In this document: positions 1 through 7,831 of the stretch, in pieces
Numbering within the stretch: position 1 is the stretch's first letter
How the letters are laid out: each line of letters starts with the position of its first letter
Source of the DNA: Bordetella parapertussis
GTDB lineage: Bacteria; Pseudomonadota; Gammaproteobacteria; Burkholderiales; SG8-41
Direction of reading: 5' to 3'
Assembly: GCA_945906935.1 (NCBI GenBank)
Contig: CAMDSO010000037.1
Coordinates: forward strand, 1-34,176
Length of the DNA stretch: 34,176 nucleotides
Program-made: the position numbers and the translations under genes
The notes under the pieces: model-generated
Told to the model about the DNA's origin: nothing
The model's database searches: none
What the model saw: the letters and a program-made list of their open reading frames with translations, nothing else

Positions 1-209
1 GGCCAGATCCAGCGTGGGTCATTCAAGACCTGCGCCACGAGTGCCGGGATATGCAGCTTGAAGTGATTGTCACGGCCGCCAGCCTCGAGCAACAGCACGC
101 TATGGCGGCCGTCCGCAGTCAGGCGATTGGCCACGGCACAACCGGCCGAACCGGAACCGACAATGACATAATCAAATCGCGCATGGTCCGGAATGTTAGA
201 AACGTACAC
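1..209 (-). CDS. GMC-family FAD oxidoreductase, N-terminal fragment (cut by window edge)
   Basis: The minus strand encodes about 69 residues that run off the start of the window. Near the N-terminus is FDYVIVGSGSAGCAVANRL, the GxGxxG Rossmann motif that binds the FAD ADP moiety, followed by a LEAGG segment. This pattern is typical of the choline dehydrogenase / glucose-methanol-choline oxidoreductase family, which oxidises alcohols with FAD. I chose a GTG start at 207-209 because GGGAGAGG lies four bases upstream; an in-frame stop further upstream limits alternatives to a few codons. It follows a Bug receptor gene on the same strand after about 200 nt, so co-transcription is possible but not shown. 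The substrate cannot be told from this fragment. Confidence 0.8.
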   Translation of the reverse strand, partial: MYVSNIPDHARFDYVIVGSGSAGCAVANRLTADGRHSVLLLEAGGRDNHFKLHIPALVAQVLNDPRWIW

Positions 210-407
210 TGGGCCTCTCCCAATACGAATACTGTTTATCGAACCAACGTCAGCACGCAAAACCCGGCAGGTGCACCTGGCATGTGTATGCGGCTATATG
301 ATCGCGGCTTTGTGTTTGTGGCTTTGTATATCCGGCCATCTAACACCGCTTAATTTTTTCTCATTCCTCGATTGATGGGAATGACGCGTTTTGAGTCCAT
401 CACTGGG

Positions 408-1388
408 CTACTCAATACTGACCGCAGCATCTTTCACCACCTTCGCCCACTTATCCAACTCGCGCTTGATCAGCAACGTCAGTTCCTCTGGCGTACTGCC
501 CACAGGTTCGATGGCCTGCTCAAGCAATATTTTATTGTATTCGGGATTATTCAGAACATTGATGGATTCAAGGTTCAATCGATCAATGATTTGGCGCGGT
601 GTACCGGCCGGCGCCATCAACGCATACCAGACGCCGGAATCGTAGCCCGCCACACCGGCATCTGCGATCGGCGTAATCCCCGGCAGCACCTTTGGTCTTT
701 TCGCAGTGGTAACTCCCAGCACGCGGATGCGCCCGTCCTTGATAAAGCCACGCGCTTCGGACCACGTTGGAAACAATACCTGCACCTCGCCCGACAACAA
801 GCCGGTCAGCGCCGGACCGCCGCCTTTGTAAGGCACGTGGATCATCCGGGTTCCGGTCATGATGTTGAGCCGTTCAGCAGCAAGATGCGCGCCGCTGCCG
901 CTGCCTGCAGAACCATAGGTAATCTCATTGGGCCGCTTGCGCGCCAGATCGATCAATTCCTGCACCGACCTAACCGGCAGCGACGGATGCACCACCAACA
1001 AATACGGCGCACTTGCGAACAAAGTAATGGGGGCGAAATCCTTCAGCGGATCATAAGAAAGCTTCTTGTATAACGCGGGATTCACCGCAAGCTGTGCAGT
1101 GAGACCCATCACAATCGTGTAACCGTCAGGTGCAGCGCGCGCCACGGCTTCCATGCCAATGGCCCCACCACCACCCCCGCGGTTATCGATCACCACCGAC
1201 TGACCGAGGCGCTCGGCGAGAAACTGCACAAACGGGCGCATCATGATGTCGGTGCCGCCGCCGGCCGGATAAGGAATGACCAGACGCAACGGCTTGACTG
1301 GATAAGATTGCGCGTCAGCCTCTGACCACAGGGCGCACGACGCCGCGCACAGCACCAAGCCCGACAGGTAACGGAAGACTGCTTTCAC
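408..1388 (-). CDS. Bug-family (TctC-like) periplasmic substrate-binding protein A
   Basis: This is a periplasmic receptor of the Bug / tripartite tricarboxylate transporter family, which binds small carboxylates or related solutes. After the GTG start there is a signal peptide (VKAVFRYLSGLVLC... ending ADAQ), then YPVKPLRLVIPYPAGGGTD. That segment holds the glycine-rich loop that contacts the ligand carboxylate, and it is followed by VIDNRGGGGG and PDGYT, all family hallmarks. The open frame extends 26 codons upstream to 1466. I chose the GTG at 1386-1388 because AGAGAG precedes it and the signal peptide then begins at the N-terminus. It lies 35 nt after the stop of the next Bug gene, so the two are a tandem pair, presumably duplicated and co-transcribed. 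No membrane subunit is nearby. The ligand is unknown. Confidence 0.9.
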   Translation of the reverse strand: MKAVFRYLSGLVLCAASCALWSEADAQSYPVKPLRLVIPYPAGGGTDIMMRPFVQFLAERLGQSVVIDNRGGGGGAIGMEAVARAAPDGYTIVMGLTAQLAVNPALYKKLSYDPLKDFAPITLFASAPYLLVVHPSLPVRSVQELIDLARKRPNEITYGSAGSGSGAHLAAERLNIMTGTRMIHVPYKGGGPALTGLLSGEVQVLFPTWSEARGFIKDGRIRVLGVTTAKRPKVLPGITPIADAGVAGYDSGVWYALMAPAGTPRQIIDRLNLESINVLNNPEYNKILLEQAIEPVGSTPEELTLLIKRELDKWAKVVKDAAVSIE

Positions 1389-1423
1389 ATCGACTCTCTT
1401 TGTTCTTGATTGATATCGCGTTA

Positions 1424-2491
1424 TCACTCCGGCTGTATACCAGCGCTTTGCACGACTCTTTTCCATTTCGCCAGATCGCTGCGGATTTGTTCGCTGAATT
1501 CCTCAGGCGTATTGCCCACCGGATCGAGACCGAGCGTCGCCAGCCGTTCCTGAATCTCAGGCAAACTCAAAGCCCGCACAATTTCACCATGCAGTTTCAT
1601 CACGATTTCGCGCGGCGTCCTCGCCGGCGCAAGGAAACCAAACCAGGAGCCCGCCTCATAACCGTTGACGCCGGCCTCAGCGATCGTCGGTACGTCGGGT
1701 ATCGCACCCGACCGTTTGCGTGAAGTAACCCCCAGCGGCCGCAACCGACCCGCGCGTATCTGCGGAACCGCCGAAGCAATGGTGTCGAAGGTCATCTGCA
1801 CGTTACCCGCCAGCACGTCCGGCATGGCGGCACCGCTGCCCTTGTAAGGCACATGCAGCAAATTCACCTGCGTCATCATCATGAACAATTCCGTACCGAG
1901 ATGATTTGCGCTCCCCCGTCCCCATGAGGCATAAGCCAACTGCCCAGGCTTGGTCTTGGCAAGCGCAATGAGTTCGGTCACCGTCTTCGCCGCCAGCGAG
2001 GGGTGCACCACCAACACAAAAGCGGTGTCGGCAACATTACTGATCGGCGCAAAATCCTTGACCGCATCGTAAGGTAACTTGGCATAAATCAAAGGGGTAA
2101 TGGACATCGGCCCCGCAGTGTTGACGATCAGCGTGTAACCGTCGGGTTGCGCCTTCGCCACAAGCTCGGTGCCGACAATATTGGCCGCCCCGGGACGATT
2201 ATCGACCAGAAAGGTTTGCCGAAGATTGGAGGCAAGCTGTTGTCCGATAAGTCGTGCAATGATGTCCGATCCGCCGCCCGGCGCCGAGGGCACGATGACC
2301 CGTACCGCTTTGCTTGGATATGCCGTGCCAACGGACTGTGCATGCACCTCATGCCTGGCGGTAAACATGAGGGCCAGCACGCCGGCCGCCACGATGCCCG
2401 GATTCGCCCCTGACCGCAGACCTGATGCGAGCGCGACTTTAGATTTAAACCGCGACACAGAAACACCCCAATTCGCAAACGATGGTTTCAT
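1424..2491 (-). CDS. Bug-family (TctC-like) periplasmic substrate-binding protein B
   Basis: This second Bug receptor is about 355 aa. It has a longer N-terminal region than its neighbour, with a basic stretch, a hydrophobic core (GIVAAGVLALMF) and a likely cleavage near VHAQS. Family signatures are YPSKAVRVIVPSAPGGGSD (ligand-binding glycine loop), LVDNRPGAAN and QPDGYT, then LLHVPYKGSGAAMPD and a C-terminal KWKRVVQSAGI. The ATG at 2491 has a clear GGAGG five bases upstream. It is followed after 35 nt by Bug gene A on the same strand. Sequence divergence between the two within the ligand loops suggests different ligands, but this is inference. Bug proteins usually supply TctAB transporters or two-component sensors, and neither is encoded close by. 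Confidence 0.9.
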   Translation of the reverse strand: MKPSFANWGVSVSRFKSKVALASGLRSGANPGIVAAGVLALMFTARHEVHAQSVGTAYPSKAVRVIVPSAPGGGSDIIARLIGQQLASNLRQTFLVDNRPGAANIVGTELVAKAQPDGYTLIVNTAGPMSITPLIYAKLPYDAVKDFAPISNVADTAFVLVVHPSLAAKTVTELIALAKTKPGQLAYASWGRGSANHLGTELFMMMTQVNLLHVPYKGSGAAMPDVLAGNVQMTFDTIASAVPQIRAGRLRPLGVTSRKRSGAIPDVPTIAEAGVNGYEAGSWFGFLAPARTPREIVMKLHGEIVRALSLPEIQERLATLGLDPVGNTPEEFSEQIRSDLAKWKRVVQSAGIQPE

Positions 2492-2747
2492 GCTTCCTCC
2501 GTGAAAAGTGCTGTTGGTCTAACGTCCGCCGCCCGCACCGGAACAGTCATGACACCTCATCCAATCGCTCACTCAGGTTCCGGCCGGGAATTTATTACTA
2601 CCAGACGATGACATCATCGCGACCGACCGCCTTTGCCCCAGCGAACATGGATCGCCGTTGCGCTCGCTGCGTAATCACCGTCCTTACTGCCCTGCTGCCT
2701 GCCCTACGAACTCTCAACCAGCATAGCCAACAAGCGCTACAAACGGC

Positions 2748-3125
2748 TTATTTCTGACGCGCCTTGCGTGCGGCATATTTCGAATCGCGCGCAGCCTTCT
2801 GCTCTATCTTCAACGCTTCTTCGGCGGCTGCACGGGCGATGCGTTCGGCATCCCGACGAACCTTTTCTTCAGCCGCTGCAGCCACGCGTCTGGCCTGTTC
2901 AGCTGCCTGCTCCGCGGCACGCAGGTGGGCCGCATCGCGTTTGATTTTTTTGCGTTCTTCAGTGCGGATTTGCAGCGCTTTTTCGGCCTCGAGGCGGGTA
3001 GCAATTCGTTCAGCGGAACCGGCTTCGTTCGCTACCGTCATCACCCGTATCTTTTCCATCTGCAACTGCCTGGCCTTCGACGACGTTTGCTGGCGCTCAG
3101 CGAAACTCGGTTCTTTACGCGACAT
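2748..3125 (-). CDS. DUF6481-like Ala/Arg/Lys/Glu-rich coiled-coil protein
   Basis: This 125-aa protein consists almost entirely of charged residues and alanine. It begins MSRKEPSFAERQQ and ends ARDSKYAARKARQK. From memory, the FAERQ opening and the xARDxxYAARKARxK ending match the proteobacterial family of unknown function DUF6481; I could not run a profile search. The middle is a continuous predicted alpha-helix or coiled coil with no hydrophobic segment or signal peptide, so the protein should be cytoplasmic. It sits between two Bug receptor genes with 200 to 260 nt gaps on either side, so it is probably its own transcription unit. The basic, lysine/arginine-rich C-terminus could bind nucleic acid, but that is only a guess. 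No enzymatic motif is visible. Confidence 0.7.
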   Translation of the reverse strand: MSRKEPSFAERQQTSSKARQLQMEKIRVMTVANEAGSAERIATRLEAEKALQIRTEERKKIKRDAAHLRAAEQAAEQARRVAAAAEEKVRRDAERIARAAAEEALKIEQKAARDSKYAARKARQK

Positions 3126-3327
3126 GTATTTTCTCTCTCATCTCAAAGCGATTGTTTCAACGGCCGGTATTGGGCCGTAATGTTGGCGCCCGATGACGCA
3201 GCGGATGCCTATGGTAACAAGATCGATCAGCGCCGTTTCAACGGAATTGCAAAAGGCGGTTTTCCCTGCACCGAGTTCATCATTACCCACCGCACCATCA
3301 GGATGCCCATGGCACGCATTACGCCAA

Positions 3328-4371
3328 TTATTCCTTGCCCAACCCTGCACTCTTGACGATGGCGGCGTAGCGCTGTGTTTCGCTGCGCACCAATTCGCCG
3401 AGTTGTTCCGGGCTACCGGGCCACGGCTCGATGCCAACACCGGCCATGCGCTCACGCATGTCGGCGGCATCCAGCGTCTTGAGAACCTCCTGATTCAACC
3501 GCATGACGATGGCGCGCCGCGTGCCAGCCGGCGCAAACATGCCAAACCATAGCGACAGAGTAAAGTTGGCAACACCAGCCTCCCGCGTGGTCGGCACTGC
3601 GGGCAGGGTGGCGACGCGTTTTTCCGACAGCACCGCCAGTGGCTTCACCTTGCCGGTCGCGATCATGGACAAGGCCGGCGCGACCGCAACAATGACTTCG
3701 TCAACCTCGTTGCCCATCAATGACAGCGTGGCCTGTGTCGCGCCCTTGAACGGCACGTGGACGATGTTGATTTTCTCCAAACTCTTCAACAGTTCATTGG
3801 CCAGATGATTGACGGTGCCCGGGCCGCCCGATCCGTAGTTCAGCTTGCCCGGCTGTGCGCGCGCCAGATCAATGAATTGCCGCAAGGTCTCGACTGGCAG
3901 CGAAGGCCGCACCAGCAACACATTCTCAATGGTGGCAAGACGCGCCACCGGCGCAAAATCCTTGACGGCGTCATATTGAAGATTCTTGTAGAGCGCGGGA
4001 CTCAGGGCGATCGCCGGGTTGGTGACGAGCAGCGTGTAACCGTCCGGCAGCGCTTTGGCCACCGCCGTGATACCCGCGTTACCGCCGACCCCGGCACGAT
4101 TGTCCGGCACAAAATTCTGCTTCATCTGCTCGGACAAACGCTGACCAACGATGCGGCCGACCATGTCGCTCGGCGCACCGCCCGGGAAGGGCAACACCAG
4201 ACGGATCGGTTTTTCCGGGTAGCGCGCGTCCTGGGCAGCCGTAGCACTGCGCGCCGAAGGCGCCAGCATGGCTACACAAGCGAGCAGGCCCGCATAGTTT
4301 ATAAAACGGCGGAAACCAACCAGCCTACACAAAGCGCGTTTGAACACCCGAAAAAAACCTGTCTGCCGCAT
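3328..4371 (-). CDS. Bug-family (TctC-like) periplasmic substrate-binding protein C
   Basis: This 347-aa Bug receptor starts at ATG 4371, preceded by GGGCGGGG. The first 20 residues are basic (FRVFKRALCRLVGFRR), then a hydrophobic core (YAGLLACVAMLA) and a signal cleavage region near ATAAQDA. The mature part opens with YPEKPIRLVLPFPGGAPSD, a variant of the family ligand loop with GGAPSD where GGGxD is usual, then VPDNRAGVGGN and LPDGYT. IVHVPFKGATQ and a C-terminal YAAIVKSAGLG complete the family pattern. It lies 227 nt downstream of Bug D on the same strand, and no gene fills that gap. The altered loop may change ligand preference. Ligand and partner are unknown. Confidence 0.9.
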   Translation of the reverse strand: MRQTGFFRVFKRALCRLVGFRRFINYAGLLACVAMLAPSARSATAAQDARYPEKPIRLVLPFPGGAPSDMVGRIVGQRLSEQMKQNFVPDNRAGVGGNAGITAVAKALPDGYTLLVTNPAIALSPALYKNLQYDAVKDFAPVARLATIENVLLVRPSLPVETLRQFIDLARAQPGKLNYGSGGPGTVNHLANELLKSLEKINIVHVPFKGATQATLSLMGNEVDEVIVAVAPALSMIATGKVKPLAVLSEKRVATLPAVPTTREAGVANFTLSLWFGMFAPAGTRRAIVMRLNQEVLKTLDAADMRERMAGVGIEPWPGSPEQLGELVRSETQRYAAIVKSAGLGKE

Positions 4372-4598
4372 AAATCCCCGCCCGTTAAGTGATGAACTGC
4401 GCTACAGGCATACCCGACTGAGGGCCGCCTCGCTGACCGCTTGCTCACAGGCCCAGCTCTTTAAATTCACAAACCCATGTCGACACGCATCAAACCGGCC
4501 ATACAATAAAAAAACTGCAACGGCCGTATTCTTCAACAGACTCACATTTACCACCAAGGCCTGCACGCATAGCCAAGAATTATCTTTACCAGATCGGT

Positions 4599-5609
4599 CT
4601 AGCCAGGCGCCAGCCCTGCGGCTTTAATAACCTTACGCCACTTCACCATTTCCTTCTGGTGATACGCGCCAAACTGCTCGGGCGAACTGCCGACAATGGT
4701 GCCGCCGGCATTCTCCATCGCCAGACGAATATCAGGATAGTCGCGCAGTATTCTGACAATCTCCTGATTGAGTCGGACAACAATTTCGCGCGGCGTTCCC
4801 GCACGCACCACCATGGCATGCCACGATTCCGCCTCAAAACCCGGATAGCCCTGCTCGGCCACCGTCGGCACGCCGGGTAACGGCGCAAAGCGTGACGGCG
4901 ACGTAACTGCCAACGCGCGCAAACGACCTGCCTTAACTTGTTGCACCATAATCACCGGCGTCAACATCCCCATCGAAACATGGCCTGCAATGATGTCGAT
5001 CGCCGCAGGGTTGTCACCCTTGTAAGGCACATGGGTCAACTTGATACCGGCGGCAAGTGCCAGATATTCCGCCACCAAATGCGTGGCCGTACCTTGTCCG
5101 GTGGTGGCGTTAGTGATCGCACCCGGCTGCTTTTTGGCCAGCTTTACAAGTCCGTCTAGATTGCGCGCGGGCAGAGCCGGATTCACCACCAGCACAAACG
5201 GAAACGTCGCGATCAGGCTCACCGGGTCAATATCCTTGAGCGGATCATAGATAGGGTTGTCCTGCCCGGCGGGCGTTGTGGCGAGGACACCCGCCGCGCC
5301 GACCAGCAATACATGTCCGTCGGCGGGTGCCTTCAGCAACGCATCAATGGCGATCATGCCGGCCGCCCCCGGGCGGTTTTCAATGATCACCGTACGACCC
5401 AGCGCCTCGGCGAGCTTCTGCCCCAGCAAGCGGCCTGTTGTATCCACCGCCCCAGCCGCGGCAAATGGAATCAGCATGCGCAGCGGACGCGCCGGCCAAG
5501 TGGCCACGCCCCCCGTCGCTGGCGGCACGCCCTGCCCGTGGACCGAGCCCGCCGCCAGCAAAGCGACGATAGCAGCCGTCAACGACCGTGCAGCGAATCG
5601 TTTCACCAT
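4599..5609 (-). CDS. Bug-family (TctC-like) periplasmic substrate-binding protein D, atypical ligand loop
   Basis: This 336-aa secreted receptor has a short signal peptide (MVKRFAARSLTAAIVALLAAGSVHG). The mature domain carries RPLRMLIPFAAAGAVDTTG, VIIENRPGAAGMI and PADGHVL in the order seen in Bug proteins, then LTHVPYKGDNPA and a C-terminal WRKVIKAAGLAPG. The glycine-rich ligand loop usually reads PxxxGGxxD but here is PFAAAGAVD, losing one of the paired glycines. The start codon lies three bases after the stop of the upstream alpha/beta hydrolase, which strongly suggests one operon and translational coupling. The receptor may therefore deliver a substrate or product of that hydrolase, such as an ester or lactone-derived acid; that functional link is inference. 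Confidence 0.9.
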   Translation of the reverse strand: MVKRFAARSLTAAIVALLAAGSVHGQGVPPATGGVATWPARPLRMLIPFAAAGAVDTTGRLLGQKLAEALGRTVIIENRPGAAGMIAIDALLKAPADGHVLLVGAAGVLATTPAGQDNPIYDPLKDIDPVSLIATFPFVLVVNPALPARNLDGLVKLAKKQPGAITNATTGQGTATHLVAEYLALAAGIKLTHVPYKGDNPAAIDIIAGHVSMGMLTPVIMVQQVKAGRLRALAVTSPSRFAPLPGVPTVAEQGYPGFEAESWHAMVVRAGTPREIVVRLNQEIVRILRDYPDIRLAMENAGGTIVGSSPEQFGAYHQKEMVKWRKVIKAAGLAPG

Positions 5610-5612
5610 GCG

Positions 5613-6521
5613 TCAATCACCGGCCAGGTGCTCGTTGCACCATGCCAGCGTCTCCTGCATGACCAGCGCAAAAACCTGCGCATTGATTTCTTCATAGACC
5701 TCTTTGTGATCAGCCCCGGGGATCAGAAACAGCTTTTTCGGCGCCCCCGCCCGCTCGTGCATGATCTTTGATTCCTCCACCGGCACCATGGTGTCGCGCT
5801 CGGTATGTATGAACAGAATCGCCCGCGGCGCAATCAGATGGACCACCGTTTCGGCTGCAAATTTCATCGCCTCCTCGACGCTCTCCATCGGATAGCCTTC
5901 AGGATATTGCCCCTCATAGCGCTGTGCCGGCGCATAGGCATCGGCCTGTCTTTGCTGTATCCCCGGCCCCTGCGGAAACAACACCTGATACGGCAGCCGC
6001 TTGGATTGCCCTGTGAGCACGCGCTGGATCCGATCCTCCTTCAGTTCATCCATGAGTTTGAACATCTCCCACGTCGGGCGCTTGCTGCGTGTCCAGCGCT
6101 CACCGTTGCCGGGTCCGGCGACATCCACCACGCACTTCACCCGCGTATCCACCGCGGCGGCGTAGGTCACCGTAGCGCCACCGAAACTCACGCCGAACAA
6201 TCCAATGCGCGCCGGATCGACTTCCGGCCGCAGCTCGAGAAAAGTCACCGCATTCAAAATATCCCGGACCTGCTCCATCGGCACATTGCGAGTGCGCACG
6301 CCCTCGCTGTCACCAAAGCCACGGTGATAAAAAATCAGGCTGACATACCCATGACGCGCCAGATATTTCGCAAATGCCGGCATGTACACATCGCGCCGGC
6401 CCGAGTTACCATGCACACAGATCACCGCCGGGCGCTTCTCCCTGGCGACATAATCTTCCGGCACGTAGAGGCGCGCGGAAATTTTCAGGCAATCACTATA
6501 AAAAAATAAATCCTGTTCCAT
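5613..6521 (-). CDS. Alpha/beta hydrolase (dienelactone hydrolase / acyl-peptidase-like)
   Basis: This cytoplasmic serine hydrolase of about 302 aa has no signal peptide. The oxyanion region VICVHGNSG is followed by the nucleophile elbow GVSFGG (Ser about 113), an acid residue in HTERDTMVP (Asp about 243) and a catalytic His in GADHKEVYEE (about 272), a complete triad in the right order. A cap-like insertion of about 70 residues separates nucleophile and acid. The frame also offers an ATG at 6533, but I prefer 6521 because a GAGAAA stretch precedes it and nothing resembling a ribosome site precedes the other. It is followed immediately by Bug receptor D. Likely substrates are esters, lactones or amides; specificity cannot be read from sequence. 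Confidence 0.85.
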   Translation of the reverse strand: MEQDLFFYSDCLKISARLYVPEDYVAREKRPAVICVHGNSGRRDVYMPAFAKYLARHGYVSLIFYHRGFGDSEGVRTRNVPMEQVRDILNAVTFLELRPEVDPARIGLFGVSFGGATVTYAAAVDTRVKCVVDVAGPGNGERWTRSKRPTWEMFKLMDELKEDRIQRVLTGQSKRLPYQVLFPQGPGIQQRQADAYAPAQRYEGQYPEGYPMESVEEAMKFAAETVVHLIAPRAILFIHTERDTMVPVEESKIMHERAGAPKKLFLIPGADHKEVYEEINAQVFALVMQETLAWCNEHLAGD

Positions 6522-6601
6522 GATTTTTCTCATTCAAAAAAATGCCACAAAATATCGTCACGCCTGCGCACAGCGCTGCGTGACATCCGAACCCACGCGC
6601 G

Positions 6602-7573
6602 CTAGGCCACCGTAACCACTATCCTGCCGACCTGCGCGTCAGACTCCATGTAATCTTTCGCTGCGGGCAGGTCAGCAAAACCAAACACACGATCGACCAC
6701 CGGCGAAATGCGTCCGGCGGCAAATGCCGGTAGCAAATCGCGTTTAAAGCCATTGACCGTCGCCGCGCGCTGCGCCGGCGTGGTCAGTTTGTTCGAGACG
6801 CCGAACAACTCAAGCCGCTTGCTATGCAGTGCGTCCAGATCGAGTTCGCACTTCAACACACCATCGACCGCGCCGACGGTGGCGAGGCGCCCCTTGAACG
6901 CCAGCGCACGCAGACATTCCGCGAACACCGTGCCGCCAACATTATTGAGCGCCAGATCGACGCCCTCGCCGCCGCTCCATGCCTGCACCGCGGCGGCAAA
7001 ATCAGGGCCGCGCGTGCACACGCCGGCATCCAGCCCGAGTTCTTTGAGCCTGGCGAGCTTGGCAGCCGAACCAGAGGTGCCGATCACGCGCGCGCCCAGC
7101 AGAAGGCCCGTCTGCAAACAGGCCACGCCCACGCCCGATGACACGCCAGTGACCAGCATGGTCTCACCGGCTTGCAGGTGACCATAGGCATAGAGCATGT
7201 CATAGGTGACGAGAAAAGCCAGCGGCACCGCCGCCGCCTGCGTCCAGCTCAAACAATCAGGCACCGGGATCGCATCAAAAGCATGCATCAAGGCATATTC
7301 GGCCAAGCTCGCGCGCGCACGGCCCATGATGCGATCGCCAGGCCGTACGCCGACCACAGCCGCGCCAACCGCCTCGACCACACCGGCGGCTTCGACACCG
7401 CAGGCGGTCATACCTTCAACCCGGTAACGCGGAATGAATTCGCCACGATTTAGCGCCGCCGCCTGCACACGCAGGAGGATTTCGCCCTCGGCAGGCACCG
7501 GCGCGGCGACCTCTCGCAACTCAAGAGCGGTCGCGCCGCCGCGTGTTTGTATCCACCATGATTTCATTGGCAT
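6602..7573 (-). CDS. Zinc-independent medium-chain dehydrogenase / NADPH:quinone oxidoreductase-like
   Basis: This MDR-superfamily oxidoreductase of about 323 aa begins with a GroES-like domain (residues about 20-110, with LLRVQAAALNRGE and GVEAAGVVEAVG). A Rossmann domain follows, with the dinucleotide motif VTGVSSGVGVACLQTG near residues 142-157 and the NNVGG strand typical of quinone reductase / crotonyl-CoA reductase relatives. The cysteine and histidine ligands of catalytic zinc are absent, pointing to the QOR-like, zinc-free branch that reduces activated alkenes or quinones with NADPH. It is the first gene of the minus-strand series that continues with the hydrolase about 80 nt downstream, so a shared catabolic role is possible. 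The ATG at 7573 or the one two codons later could be used. Confidence 0.85.
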   Translation of the reverse strand: MPMKSWWIQTRGGATALELREVAAPVPAEGEILLRVQAAALNRGEFIPRYRVEGMTACGVEAAGVVEAVGAAVVGVRPGDRIMGRARASLAEYALMHAFDAIPVPDCLSWTQAAAVPLAFLVTYDMLYAYGHLQAGETMLVTGVSSGVGVACLQTGLLLGARVIGTSGSAAKLARLKELGLDAGVCTRGPDFAAAVQAWSGGEGVDLALNNVGGTVFAECLRALAFKGRLATVGAVDGVLKCELDLDALHSKRLELFGVSNKLTTPAQRAATVNGFKRDLLPAFAAGRISPVVDRVFGFADLPAAKDYMESDAQVGRIVVTVA

Positions 7574-7580
7574 CCAGCCG

Positions 7581-7595
7581 GCCGCTTGAAGCGGC
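7581..7595. other. Short perfect hairpin just upstream of the quinone-reductase-like gene
   Basis: The sequence GCCGCTTGAAGCGGC forms a six-base-pair GC-rich stem with a TGA loop and ends eight bases before the minus-strand ATG at 7573. It overlaps the place where a ribosome-binding site should be, so it could hinder initiation. The AT-rich run on its plus-strand side is not a clean terminator tract. Nothing else recognisable lies in the 258-nt divergent gap up to the helicase gene. Confidence 0.35.
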
Positions 7596-7831
7596 TTCGT
7601 TTATTTTCGAAGATGCATACATCAGCGCCGCGATCACCGCAGCGGACTTGGCCGCAAAACTTGTTGTCCGTCCGACCCTCCGGCGAAATGACGCATAATC
7701 TTACAACCTGGAGCAGGTGACCGCTGCAAAAACACGCGGCGGCGTGTGCATCGAGGGGTACGATGCGCGACAGCGCAGGGAGCGCACCGCATCACCAACG
7801 AAGAAAGAACACCCCGTGAACGAATCCGCAT

